Assembly: GCA_019745565.1 (NCBI GenBank) | Contig: JAIESW010000015.1 | Location: 62,001-126,000, forward strand | Source: Burkholderiales bacterium | Lineage (GTDB): Bacteria > Pseudomonadota > Gammaproteobacteria > Burkholderiales > Ga0077523 | DNA length: 64,000 nucleotides | Direction of reading: 5' to 3' | In this document: positions 27,832 through 35,384 of the stretch, in pieces | Layout: each line of letters begins with the position of its first letter | Numbering within the stretch: position 1 is the first letter of the stretch | The notes under the pieces: model-generated | The model's database searches: none | What the model saw: only the letters and a program-made list of their open reading frames with translations | Told to the model about the DNA's origin: nothing | Translations under genes and position numbers: made by a program

Positions 27832-29368
27832 CGTGCCGATCGCATGCGCGCTGATCGCATACGCTGCTCCCGCAATCGCTGCGCCTGACGCGGCATCGGA
27901 CTACCGGCAGCACTGCGCGGCCTGCCATGGCACCGACCGGCTCGGGGGAATCGGTCCGGCGCTCCTCCCGGACAACCTCGAACGCCTGAAGCGCGGGGAC
28001 GCCGTGAAGGTGGTCACCCACGGCCGCGTCGCCACGCAGATGCCGGGCTTTGCCGCGAGCCTGTCGGCCGAGCAGATCGAGGCACTCGTGGCGCACGTAT
28101 ACACCCCGCTGCCGGTGATGCCGCAGTGGGGCATGGACGAGATCCGCGCCACCCGCATCGAGCATGCGCCTGCGGAGCCGACGGCGACCCGCCCCGTTCA
28201 CGATGCCGATCCGCTCAACCTGTTCGTCGTGGTGGAGGCGGGCGATCACCATGTCACCATTCTCGATGGCGACCGTCTGGAGCCGCTGGCGCGCTTTGCT
28301 TCTCGGTATGCACTGCACGGAGGCCCGAAGTTCACGCCCGATGGCCGCTTCGTGTTCTTCGCCTCGCGTGACGGCTGGGTGTCGAAGTACGACCTGTGGA
28401 CGCTGTCGCTGATCGCGGAAGTCCGCGTGGGCATCAACACCCGGAACGTCGCCGTCTCGGGTGACGGTCGCTACGTGATGGCGGGGAACTATCTGCCGCA
28501 CACGCTGGTGGCGCTGGACGCGCGCACGCTGCAGCCGATCCGCGTGATCGAGGTGCGCGATCGCGAGGGGCGCAGCTCGCGGGTGTCTGGAGTCTACGAT
28601 GCGGCACCGCGCCGGAGCTTCGTCGCGGCACTGAAGGACATTCCCGAACTCTGGGAGCTCACTTACGACGACCACGCGGAGCCGGTCTACGATGGGTACG
28701 TCCACGACTACCGCAGCGGTGAGGGGATCGCGGTGCCGGGGCCGTTTCCGCCACGGCGTACGAAGCTCGACGACATCCTCGACGATTTCTTCTTCGATCC
28801 GAGCTACGCCTACGTGATCGGTGCATCGCGCGATGGCGGTCGCGGTCAGGTCGTGAACCTGGACGTGCGCCGGAAGATCGCCGAGGTGCCGCTGCCGGGG
28901 CTGCCCCATCTCGCGTCCGGCATCAGCTGGATCTGGCGGGGACGCACGATACTCGCCACGCCCAACCTGAAGGAGGGTGTCGTGAGCGTCATCGACATGA
29001 AGACCTGGAAGCCGATCAAGGAGATTCCGACGCCGGGGCCGGGATTCTTCCTGCGCAGCCACGAGGCGAGCCGCTATGCGTGGGTCGACGCGTTCAACAG
29101 CCCGCATCGCGACACGCTGCAGGTGATCGACAAGGAAACGCTCGAACCCGGGCCGACACTCACGCCGGCGCCGGGAAAGATCGCGGCGCACGTGGAGTTC
29201 TCGCGCGACGGGCGCTACGCCCTTGCGTCGGTGTGGGACATGGAGGGTGCCATCGTCGTGTACGACGCCGCCACGCTGACGGAGGTGAAGCGGCTGCCGA
29301 TGGTGAAGCCGGTCGGCAAGTACAACGTCTTCAACAAGATCATGCATTCGAGCGGGACCAGCCATTGA
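27824..29368 (+). CDS. nirN: NirN, c-type cytochrome / d1-propeller protein
   Basis: 514 aa. Signal peptide (1-19, ending AIA-AP), cytochrome c domain with CAACHG near residue 32 and Met in QMPGF, then a d1-binding propeller paralogous to NirS. NirN is reported to catalyse the last step, dihydro-heme d1 dehydrogenation, and to hand d1 to NirS. Its end (KYNVFNKIMHSSGTSH) parallels the NirS C-terminus. Last gene of the nir operon; the next promoter (box at 29406) follows within 40 bp. Confidence 0.94.
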   Translation: MRSVPIACALIAYAAPAIAAPDAASDYRQHCAACHGTDRLGGIGPALLPDNLERLKRGDAVKVVTHGRVATQMPGFAASLSAEQIEALVAHVYTPLPVMPQWGMDEIRATRIEHAPAEPTATRPVHDADPLNLFVVVEAGDHHVTILDGDRLEPLARFASRYALHGGPKFTPDGRFVFFASRDGWVSKYDLWTLSLIAEVRVGINTRNVAVSGDGRYVMAGNYLPHTLVALDARTLQPIRVIEVRDREGRSSRVSGVYDAAPRRSFVAALKDIPELWELTYDDHAEPVYDGYVHDYRSGEGIAVPGPFPPRRTKLDDILDDFFFDPSYAYVIGASRDGGRGQVVNLDVRRKIAEVPLPGLPHLASGISWIWRGRTILATPNLKEGVVSVIDMKTWKPIKEIPTPGPGFFLRSHEASRYAWVDAFNSPHRDTLQVIDKETLEPGPTLTPAPGKIAAHVEFSRDGRYALASVWDMEGAIVVYDAATLTEVKRLPMVKPVGKYNVFNKIMHSSGTSH

Positions 29369-29405
29369 ACCGCGGTCCCGCGCCGGCAGCGTCCCGCGAG
29401 GCCCC

Positions 29406-29447
29406 TGAACCCAGGTGAAGGAGGTTCCGCGCGACGCGGCGTAGTCT
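29406..29447 (+). promoter_or_regulatory. Dnr-like box and -10 before the DGC-protein gene
   Basis: TGAAC-CCAG-GTGAA at 29406-29419 followed by TAGTCT at 29442-29447, spacing 29.5. Predicted start 29454 and a 24-nt leader to the ATG at 29478. It separates the DGC/cytochrome b pair from the nir operon as its own transcription unit. Confidence 0.65.
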
Positions 29448-29477
29448 GGGCACGCAACGCGTTTCCGGAGGGCCGTG

Positions 29478-29882
29478 ATGACCCGATCGACGAACCCGCC
29501 GCCGCTCGTGTACGCCTGCTCGGGTTGCTCGAGCGTCGCGCAGATGACCAATCACCTCGCGCTGCGCCTCGACCGAGAAGGCGTGGCCGAGATGTCGTGC
29601 ATCGCCGGTGTCGGCGGCGACGTTCCGAACCTGGTGCGCACCGCGCGTTCCGGCCGCGCCATCCTCGCGATCGACGGCTGCCCGCTCGCGTGTGCGCGGG
29701 CGTGCCTCGCGCGTGCGGGTGTCGAACCCGATTGCCACGTGCAACTGCACGAGTACGGCGTGCGCAAGCGCTATCACGCCGACTTCGATCAAGGCGAAGC
29801 CGAGCAAGCACTCGCCCGGGTCCGCGACATCGCCGTTGCTCTTGGCGGGCGGTCTTCGTGGGTCCCCGCGGCGGCCGACTGA
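29478..29882 (+). CDS. DGC-domain putative zinc-binding protein
   Basis: 134 aa. Cysteine motifs of the DGC family are clear: YACSGCSSVAQ near the N-terminus and AIDGCPLACARACL in the middle. The family is predicted to bind zinc through these cysteines; its job is not established. It stands alone with a cytochrome b-reductase fusion under its own Dnr-like promoter, pointing to a part in NO/nitrite metabolism. ATG at 29478 has GGAGG 6 bp before it; a GTG 3 bp earlier is less well placed. Confidence 0.85.
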   Translation: MTRSTNPPPLVYACSGCSSVAQMTNHLALRLDREGVAEMSCIAGVGGDVPNLVRTARSGRAILAIDGCPLACARACLARAGVEPDCHVQLHEYGVRKRYHADFDQGEAEQALARVRDIAVALGGRSSWVPAAAD

Positions 29883-29892
29883 GGTGAGGGCG

Positions 29893-31776
29893 GTGCGAGC
29901 GGCCGGCCGCCGCGCATTTCTCGCGATCGAGGCGCTGTTCAACGCAGCTTTCGGCGACCGCCTCAATCCCTTCTACCGGCTGGGCGAGATCGCCTTCTAC
30001 CTGTTCTGGATCGTGGCAGCGAGCGGCCTGTACCTCTACGCCTTCTTCAAGACCGGGGTCCAGGAAGCCCATGGCTCGGTGCAGACGCTGCACGACGTCC
30101 AGCCCTGGGCCGGGGGCATCCTGCGCAGCGTGCACCGGTACGCCTCCGATGCCCTGGTGGTGACGATGCTGCTGCACCTGCTGCGGCACTTCTGCTTCGA
30201 CCGCTATCGCGGCTACCGGTGGTTCTCCTGGATCTCCGGGATCGCCGTACTGTGGCTGGTGTACATCGCCGGCATCAACGGCTTCATGCTGCCGTGGGAC
30301 CGCCTGGCGCAGTTCGTCGTGGCCGGCACCGCCGAATGGCTGGATGCGTTGCCGGTCTTCTCCGGCCGACTGGTGCGCAACTTCATCGTCGACGCAGCCG
30401 TGAGCGACCGGCTGTTCTCGCTGCTGTCGTTCCTGCACATCGGCGTACCGCTGGTGCTCCTGCTCGTGCTGTGGATCCATATTCAGCGCGTGCCGCGTGC
30501 CCGCACTGTACCGCCGTGGCCGATTGCGATCCCGTTCGCTTTCTCGCTGATCGTGCTGTCGCTGTTGCGCCCGATCCTGGGCAGTGCGCCCGCACAGCTT
30601 GCAAGCCTGCCGGCGCGGTTGGACATGGACTGGTTCTACCTCGCCACGTTCCCCATGATGTATGCGACGTCCGTGAACGCCGCCTGGGCGATGCTGCTGG
30701 CCGGCACGTTGCTGCTGGCGGCGCTCCCCTGGCTGCCGCCGCGGCGCGAAGGCGCGGGCTGGCGCGTCGTGTTCCATCCCGGCGGCCGCGACATCCTGGT
30801 GCGAGGCGGTGAAACGCTGCTCGACGCGGGACTGCGCGAAGGCTTGCCGCTGCGGTACGAATGTCGCAGCGGCGGGTGCGGCGTGTGCAAGGCGCACGTG
30901 ATCGCCGGCGTGGTGGAAGCCGGCGCCTATCAGCCGGCGGCCTTGCCCGCCTCGGAGCGGGCACTGGGAGCGGTGCTGACCTGCTGCGCCCGCCCGGCGT
31001 CCGATGCCGAGATCGAGTTCGAGCCGGCGCCGGGCGGTGCAATCCGGCGCCTCCGCGCAACGGTGGCGAGCATGGCGCAGGTGGCTCCCGAGGTGATGCG
31101 CCTGCGGCTCGTCCTGCCGCCGGGCGAGCGCCTGCCGTTCCAGGCCGGACAGTACTTCAACGTGGTTCTCGAGGATGGCGCGCGCCGCGCCTTCTCGTTC
31201 GCGACGGCACCGGGGCTGTCCGACGACATCGAGATGCACGTGCGGCGCATCGCGGGCGGGCGTTTCACCACGCGCGTGTTCACGACCCTGCGCGCGGGTG
31301 ACACGCTCGACATCGAAGGTCCCTTCGGCCGCCTGGGCCTGGCGGACAACGCGCGGCCGATCATCTTCGTGGCCGGCGCGACCGGGTTCGCTCCGGTGAA
31401 GAGCATGATCGAACACGCATTCCAGGCGGGCTCGGCGCGACGGATGTATCTTTACTGGGGTGTGCGGCATCGCGACGATCTCTATCTGCCCGATCTTCCG
31501 GTCGCGTGGGCACGCGACCACGCGAACTTCAGCTACGTACCGGTGCTTTCCGAGGCCGGACCGGAGGACGACTGGGAAGGTCGGCGCGGGCTCGTGCACG
31601 AGGCGGTCCTGCGGGATTTCCCGGACCTCACCGGGTTCGAGATCTACGCCTGCGGGTCGATGAAGATGGTGGAGACGGCGCGGCCCGCTTTCGTGGCGCA
31701 CGGTCTGGCGGAAGAGGCGTGCTTCGCGGATGCGTTCAGCGTTTCGGTCCCGGCCACGGGCAGCGAGCCATCCTGA
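29893..31776 (+). CDS. Cytochrome b / 2Fe-2S ferredoxin / FAD-NAD(P) reductase fusion
   Basis: 627 aa. Residues 1-200 are a bc-type cytochrome b core, clearly paralogous to that of the 16040 gene: HRYASDALVVTMLLH and HIGVPLVLLLVLWIH pairs spaced 14, shared TAEWLDALPVFSGRLVRNF. A plant-type 2Fe-2S domain follows near 310-385 (YECRSGGCGVCKAHV ... LTCCARPAS). The last 240 residues are a ferredoxin-NADP reductase module (RRAFSFATAP for FAD, FVAGATGFAPVKSM for NAD(P), IYACGSMKMV). It could link NAD(P)H to the quinone pool or the reverse. GTG at 29893 is preferred (GAGG 8 bp before); GTG 29884 is possible. Confidence 0.85.
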   Translation: MRAAGRRAFLAIEALFNAAFGDRLNPFYRLGEIAFYLFWIVAASGLYLYAFFKTGVQEAHGSVQTLHDVQPWAGGILRSVHRYASDALVVTMLLHLLRHFCFDRYRGYRWFSWISGIAVLWLVYIAGINGFMLPWDRLAQFVVAGTAEWLDALPVFSGRLVRNFIVDAAVSDRLFSLLSFLHIGVPLVLLLVLWIHIQRVPRARTVPPWPIAIPFAFSLIVLSLLRPILGSAPAQLASLPARLDMDWFYLATFPMMYATSVNAAWAMLLAGTLLLAALPWLPPRREGAGWRVVFHPGGRDILVRGGETLLDAGLREGLPLRYECRSGGCGVCKAHVIAGVVEAGAYQPAALPASERALGAVLTCCARPASDAEIEFEPAPGGAIRRLRATVASMAQVAPEVMRLRLVLPPGERLPFQAGQYFNVVLEDGARRAFSFATAPGLSDDIEMHVRRIAGGRFTTRVFTTLRAGDTLDIEGPFGRLGLADNARPIIFVAGATGFAPVKSMIEHAFQAGSARRMYLYWGVRHRDDLYLPDLPVAWARDHANFSYVPVLSEAGPEDDWEGRRGLVHEAVLRDFPDLTGFEIYACGSMKMVETARPAFVAHGLAEEACFADAFSVSVPATGSEPS

Positions 31777-31815
31777 ACCCACGTTAAGGAATCGGAGGCG
31801 GCGATCGATCATCAT
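31774..31815 (+). promoter_or_regulatory. Dnr-like box and -10 of a small-RNA promoter
   Basis: TGAAC-CCAC-GTTAA at 31774-31787 (its first three bases are the stop codon of the preceding gene) and CATCAT at 31810-31815, spacing 29.5. Predicted start 31822. No convincing gene follows before the terminator at 31930-31966. Confidence 0.6.
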
Positions 31816-31821
31816 GGCTTC

Positions 31822-31968
31822 GACGGCAGAGCAGGAAGTGCCGGCACGCGCACACCAGCAACGCACGGTGGCTCCCCGCGGGTGCCGGAGTCGATGCCGC
31901 TCACCGTCGGTCCATCAGACCGACTCCTGAAGGGGCGGGGCCGTGATCCGCGCGGCTCCGCCCCTTGT
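31822..31968 (+). ncRNA. Candidate Dnr-controlled small RNA
   Basis: About 147 nt between a Dnr-like promoter and a strong intrinsic terminator. It contains a perfect stem GTCGGTC-catca-GACCGAC (31906-31924), itself inside a longer pairing GGAGTCG/CGACTCC, and ends in the terminator hairpin. A 38-codon frame (ATG 31814) exists, but its ATG lies upstream of the predicted start and the only GGAGG is 15 bp away, so I judge the unit non-coding. Target genes unknown. Confidence 0.5.
31930..31966 (+). terminator. Rho-independent terminator
   Basis: Fourteen-bp stem AAGGGGCGGGGCCG / CGGCTCCGCCCCTT with one G-U pair and a 9-nt loop, followed by GTTT. It ends the candidate small RNA and separates it from nnrS, whose ATG is 29 bp further on. 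Confidence 0.75.
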
Positions 31969-31994
31969 TTCGTCCACCCGCACCCGCGCATCCC

Positions 31995-33182
31995 ATGACG
32001 ACACCGACGGCGCCATCGCCTGCCCGCCCGGCAGGGGGATTCGCGCTCTTCAATCTCGGATTCCGCCCCTTCTATCCGCTGGCCGCCCTGGCGGCGGTGA
32101 CGGGCGTGGGCCTCTGGGCCCTGCAACTGCTCGGTGCGATGCCGTCCGCCGGGACGGTGAGCGGGATGGCATGGCATGCGCACGAGATGGTGTTCGGGTT
32201 CGCCGCGGCCGTGATCGCCGGCTTCCTCTTCACCGCCGCGCGCAACTGGACCGGACTGCCGACCCCGACCGGCAAGCTGCTCGCTGCCCTGTGCGTGCTC
32301 TGGCTCGCCGGCCGCATCGCCATCGTGTTTGCGCCCCGTCCGGTCGCCGCTGCGTTGGACCTGGCATTTCTTCCGGCGGTAGCGCTGGCGCTGTGGATCC
32401 CGCTGCAGCGCAGCCGCAATCGCAACCGGTTCATGGTGGGCCTGCTGCTGTTGCTCGCCGGGGCCAACGCCGCCTTCCACCTCGGGGACGCGGGTGTGCT
32501 GGCAGTGCCTGCCGTCGATGCCGTGCGCTTTGCCTTGTACGTGGTGGTCCTGCTGGTCACGATCATGGGGGGGCGCGTGATCCCGAGCTTCACGGCCAAC
32601 GCCCTCCCCGGTGCGCGCGTACGCATGCGACGACGGCTCGATCTGAGCGCGATCGCGATGCTCGCCGCCGCACTCGCCGCCGTGCTCGTCCATCCTTCGG
32701 GCATTGCAACGGGCCTCCTCTGTGTCGCTGCCGCCGCGTTGCATGCGGCACGACTGGCGGGGTGGGATCCGTGGGCCACGCGCCGGACGCCGATCCTGTG
32801 GATCCTGCATCTGTCCTACGCATGGATTCCGCTTGCCTTGCTGCTGCATGGGCTTGCTGCCTTCGGCGCCGGCGTCGCGCCGATGCTCGCCGATCATGCG
32901 ATCGCGGTCGGCGCCGTCGGCGGCGTGATCATCGGCATGATCACGCGCACGGCGCACGGGCATTCGGGTCTGCCGCTGCAGGTAGGACGGTTGGAAGTGA
33001 CTGCCTACGGGTTCGTCCACGGCGCGGCCGCGTTCCGCGTGCTGCTGCCGCTGATGTGGCCGGAGGCGCATGCCTTCGCCGTGGCGGCATCGGCCACGCT
33101 GTGGGCGGTCGCGTTCCTGCTCTATCTGCTGGTCTACGTTCCGATTCTCGTCCGCGTGCGCGCGGACGGCAGACCGGGCTGA
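31995..33182 (+). CDS. nnrS: NnrS family heme/copper membrane protein
   Basis: 395-aa protein with about 12 TM helices. NnrS marks include FNLGFRPFYPLAAL near the start, MAWHAHEMVFGFAAAVIAGFL, IMGGRVIPSFTANAL and GMITRTAHGHSGLPL with conserved histidines and arginines. NnrS proteins are induced by NO regulators and protect cells from NO-related stress. The ATG at 31995 is used; a longer TTG start would overlap the terminator. No separate promoter is obvious between terminator and start. Confidence 0.92.
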   Translation: MTTPTAPSPARPAGGFALFNLGFRPFYPLAALAAVTGVGLWALQLLGAMPSAGTVSGMAWHAHEMVFGFAAAVIAGFLFTAARNWTGLPTPTGKLLAALCVLWLAGRIAIVFAPRPVAAALDLAFLPAVALALWIPLQRSRNRNRFMVGLLLLLAGANAAFHLGDAGVLAVPAVDAVRFALYVVVLLVTIMGGRVIPSFTANALPGARVRMRRRLDLSAIAMLAAALAAVLVHPSGIATGLLCVAAAALHAARLAGWDPWATRRTPILWILHLSYAWIPLALLLHGLAAFGAGVAPMLADHAIAVGAVGGVIIGMITRTAHGHSGLPLQVGRLEVTAYGFVHGAAAFRVLLPLMWPEAHAFAVAASATLWAVAFLLYLLVYVPILVRVRADGRPG

Positions 33183-33225
33183 CTCGCAGGTCGGCGGCTC
33201 GGGCGGTAGCGCAGGCGGACTGTGC

Positions 33226-35151
33226 CTACTCGATCCGTGGTGCCAGCACCAGATCGAACACGGACGAATCCACCGGAACCGCGGATCGAAGATGGTCCGC
33301 CACCACGATCGCCACGCGGTCGCCATGCCGGGCCAGGCGGTGCAGCAGCTGCCGCAACGGCTCCCGCTGCGAACGGTCGAACGAATCGATGCGCAGCGTG
33401 ACGCGGGCCCGGGTCCGCGCCAGCAGGCGTTCCAGCGGGCGTGCGGCTCGGTGGAAGAACTCGGGGCCGAGCACTTCGGTGAGCGCCACGGATACCGTGG
33501 GACTGGCTGCCCATCGGAGTCGGAGCGATGCCGATCCGGCATTGACGTAGGTGCGCAGCGCCGCACGTAACCGCGCGAGGTGACGCTCGATGTCGGAACG
33601 GTGGACTGCAACTGCAGCGAAACGACGGTCCACGTACGCGCGCATGGACAGTCCCGCGATCCAGTCCGAGACGACCAGCGGGAAGCGGTCGGGCCTGCGC
33701 AGCGGCAACGTGCGCAGGAAATGCCACCAGCGCTTGACGCCGCCGGGCAGGATTCCGTGCACCAGCAGCCGTGCGACGATGCCGAGTGCCGCAGCGGGCG
33801 CATACCCGCCCCGGTAGACCGGTGTTCCCATGTGCTGCAGCTTGTTGCGGATGCGCCTGGCGATCGAGCTGTCGGTCAGCAGCCGGCGATACAGATCTTC
33901 GTAAGCCGCAACCATCGCGTCGTAGGTCATGCGCAGCGGCACGATGTTGGTGCCGGGCCGGGTGTTGTCGGCGCCATCTGCCCGGATGTCGATGCGCCCC
34001 TCCGCTGCGAGGCGCTGATAGAGCGGCGTCCGCGGCAGGGCGGTCAGGAGGCCCACCATGGCGACCTGGATGCCCGAATCCACGATGAAGCGCTGCTGCC
34101 GCTCGAAGGTCTCGAGCGTGTCATTGTCGAACCCGACGATGAAGCCGGCGATCACGTCGATGCCGTGGCCATAGATGCGTTGCACCGAAGCGAGGACGTC
34201 CTCGTGCAGATTCTGAGTCTTGCCGGTCGCTTTCAGCGTTTCGGCGTCCGCCGTCTCGATGCCGACGAAGATCCAGCCGAACCCTGCATCGCGCAGGAGA
34301 TCGAGCAGTTCCGCATCCTGTGCCAGGTTGATCGAGGCCTCGGTGCCGAAGCTGAAGCGCCAGTCAACGCGGGCCTGATACTCGATCAGGAATCGCAGCA
34401 GTCGTTTCGCGGCAGGCCGGTTGCCGATGAGGTTGTCGTCGACGAAGAAGACCTTGTGGACACCCGCCTGCCGCAGTGCATCGAGTTCCCGTTTCACCTG
34501 GGGCAGGGTCTTGTAGCGGGGCTTGCGACCGAACATGACGATGATGTCGCAGAACTCGCAGAGATAGGGGCATCCGCGCGAGAACTGCAGCGTCGCCGTG
34601 CTGTAGCGATCCAGGTGCAGGAGGTCGAAGCGGGGCGTCGGCGAGTCCTCGAGATCGACCACGCCGGTCTCGTGGTAGCGCGGCAGCGGATTGCCGGCTT
34701 CGAAGTCGCGGCAGAACTGCGGCCAGACGTATTCCGCCTCGCCGGCCACCACGGCGTCCGCATGCGGGGTGTACTTCTCGGGGCAGAGCGACGCGTAGCT
34801 GCCGCCGGCCACGGTGAAGTGGCCGCGGCCGCGGTAGTAGTCGAGCAGTTCGCGTTGTCGGGCCGACTGTACCCCCATGCCGCAAACGCCCACGATGTCC
34901 GCTTCGGGTTCCAGCGGCAGCGGCTCCACGTTCTCGTCGACGATGCGGATCTCCCAGTGCGACGGCGTCAACGCCGCCAGCGTGGCCAGTCCGAGCGGCG
35001 GGTTGAGCGCGCGATAGCGTGGGAGCACTTCCTCGATGGCCCAGCGAAAGCTCCAGAAGCTCTCGGGGAACTTCGGATTGACGAGGAGCAGACGCACGGG
35101 GCGGCCGACCGGCGGCCGTCTACGGTCCGATGAACTGAGCGGCAGGAACAA
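33226..35151 (-). CDS. B12-binding-domain radical SAM protein with long C-terminal extension
   Basis: 641 aa. Residues 15-160 form a cobalamin-binding-type Rossmann domain (RLLLVNPKFPESFWSF, ADIVGVCGMGVQ). The radical SAM motif is SRGCPYLCEFCDI (Cys-X3-Cys-X2-Cys), followed by VFFVDDNLIGNRPAAKRLL and a DUF4070-like segment (DNDTLETFERQQRFI ... GLLTALPRTPLYQRL). About 150 C-terminal residues rich in Arg and Leu have no family I recognise. Relatives methylate unactivated carbons or cyclise lipids; substrate here unknown. TTG start at 35151 is inferred from frame and the GAGAGG upstream. A Dnr-like box drives it, convergent with nnrS. Confidence 0.82.
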   Translation of the reverse strand: MFLPLSSSDRRRPPVGRPVRLLLVNPKFPESFWSFRWAIEEVLPRYRALNPPLGLATLAALTPSHWEIRIVDENVEPLPLEPEADIVGVCGMGVQSARQRELLDYYRGRGHFTVAGGSYASLCPEKYTPHADAVVAGEAEYVWPQFCRDFEAGNPLPRYHETGVVDLEDSPTPRFDLLHLDRYSTATLQFSRGCPYLCEFCDIIVMFGRKPRYKTLPQVKRELDALRQAGVHKVFFVDDNLIGNRPAAKRLLRFLIEYQARVDWRFSFGTEASINLAQDAELLDLLRDAGFGWIFVGIETADAETLKATGKTQNLHEDVLASVQRIYGHGIDVIAGFIVGFDNDTLETFERQQRFIVDSGIQVAMVGLLTALPRTPLYQRLAAEGRIDIRADGADNTRPGTNIVPLRMTYDAMVAAYEDLYRRLLTDSSIARRIRNKLQHMGTPVYRGGYAPAAALGIVARLLVHGILPGGVKRWWHFLRTLPLRRPDRFPLVVSDWIAGLSMRAYVDRRFAAVAVHRSDIERHLARLRAALRTYVNAGSASLRLRWAASPTVSVALTEVLGPEFFHRAARPLERLLARTRARVTLRIDSFDRSQREPLRQLLHRLARHGDRVAIVVADHLRSAVPVDSSVFDLVLAPRIE

Positions 35152-35180
35152 GGTGAACGGCCTCTCGAGGGCAATTCGCC

Positions 35181-35222
35181 ATCATCGACCCATGCGGTGC
35201 AACGATCCTTGATCCAGGTTAA
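35181..35222 (-). promoter_or_regulatory. Dnr-like box and -10 of the radical SAM gene
   Basis: The 14-mer TTGAT-CCAG-GTTAA (plus strand, 35209-35222) is followed on the minus strand by GATGAT at 35186-35181, spacing 29.5. Predicted start 35174 and a 23-nt leader. On the plus strand nothing like a -10 lies at that distance; GATAGT at 35264 is 48.5 away, so an FNR class-I role for narK1 is conceivable. Confidence 0.6.
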
Positions 35223-35263
35223 GGCGCGGGCAGGTGCACGCCGGCGCTCGCCCCATGCGTTCC

Positions 35264-35294
35264 GATAGTTCGGAGGAACTATCCCCGATAGTTC
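35264..35294 (+). promoter_or_regulatory. Triple GATAGTTC repeat upstream of narK1
   Basis: GATAGTTC (35264-35271), its inverse GAACTATC (35276-35283) and GATAGTTC again (35287-35294) are spaced 12 and 11 bp, about one helical turn. This looks like an operator for a dimeric regulator plus an extra half site. It does not fit the NarL heptamer consensus. A likely -10 for narK1 is TATCGT at 35350-35355. The rest of the 233-bp gap shows only a TCGTC-tttg-GACGA palindrome at 35312. Confidence 0.5.
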
Positions 35295-35384
35295 TTGCGG
35301 CGACGCTCACCTCGTCTTTGGACGAATGGTCCCACGGCGGTGGTCCGCCTATCGTGGGCACGGGAAGAACGAGGGAGACGGCGC

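Noticed and set aside
31814..31930. A 38-codon frame starting ATG 31814
   Set aside because: The start lies upstream of the predicted transcription start, the nearest GGAGG is 15 bp away, and the product is Arg/Ser-rich without pattern. The region fits a small RNA better.
35312..35325. Palindrome TCGTCTTTGGACGA before narK1 as an FNR site
   Set aside because: Half sites TCGTC/GACGA differ from TTGAY/RTCAA at key positions and the spacing to TATCGT is 31.5, off the pattern.
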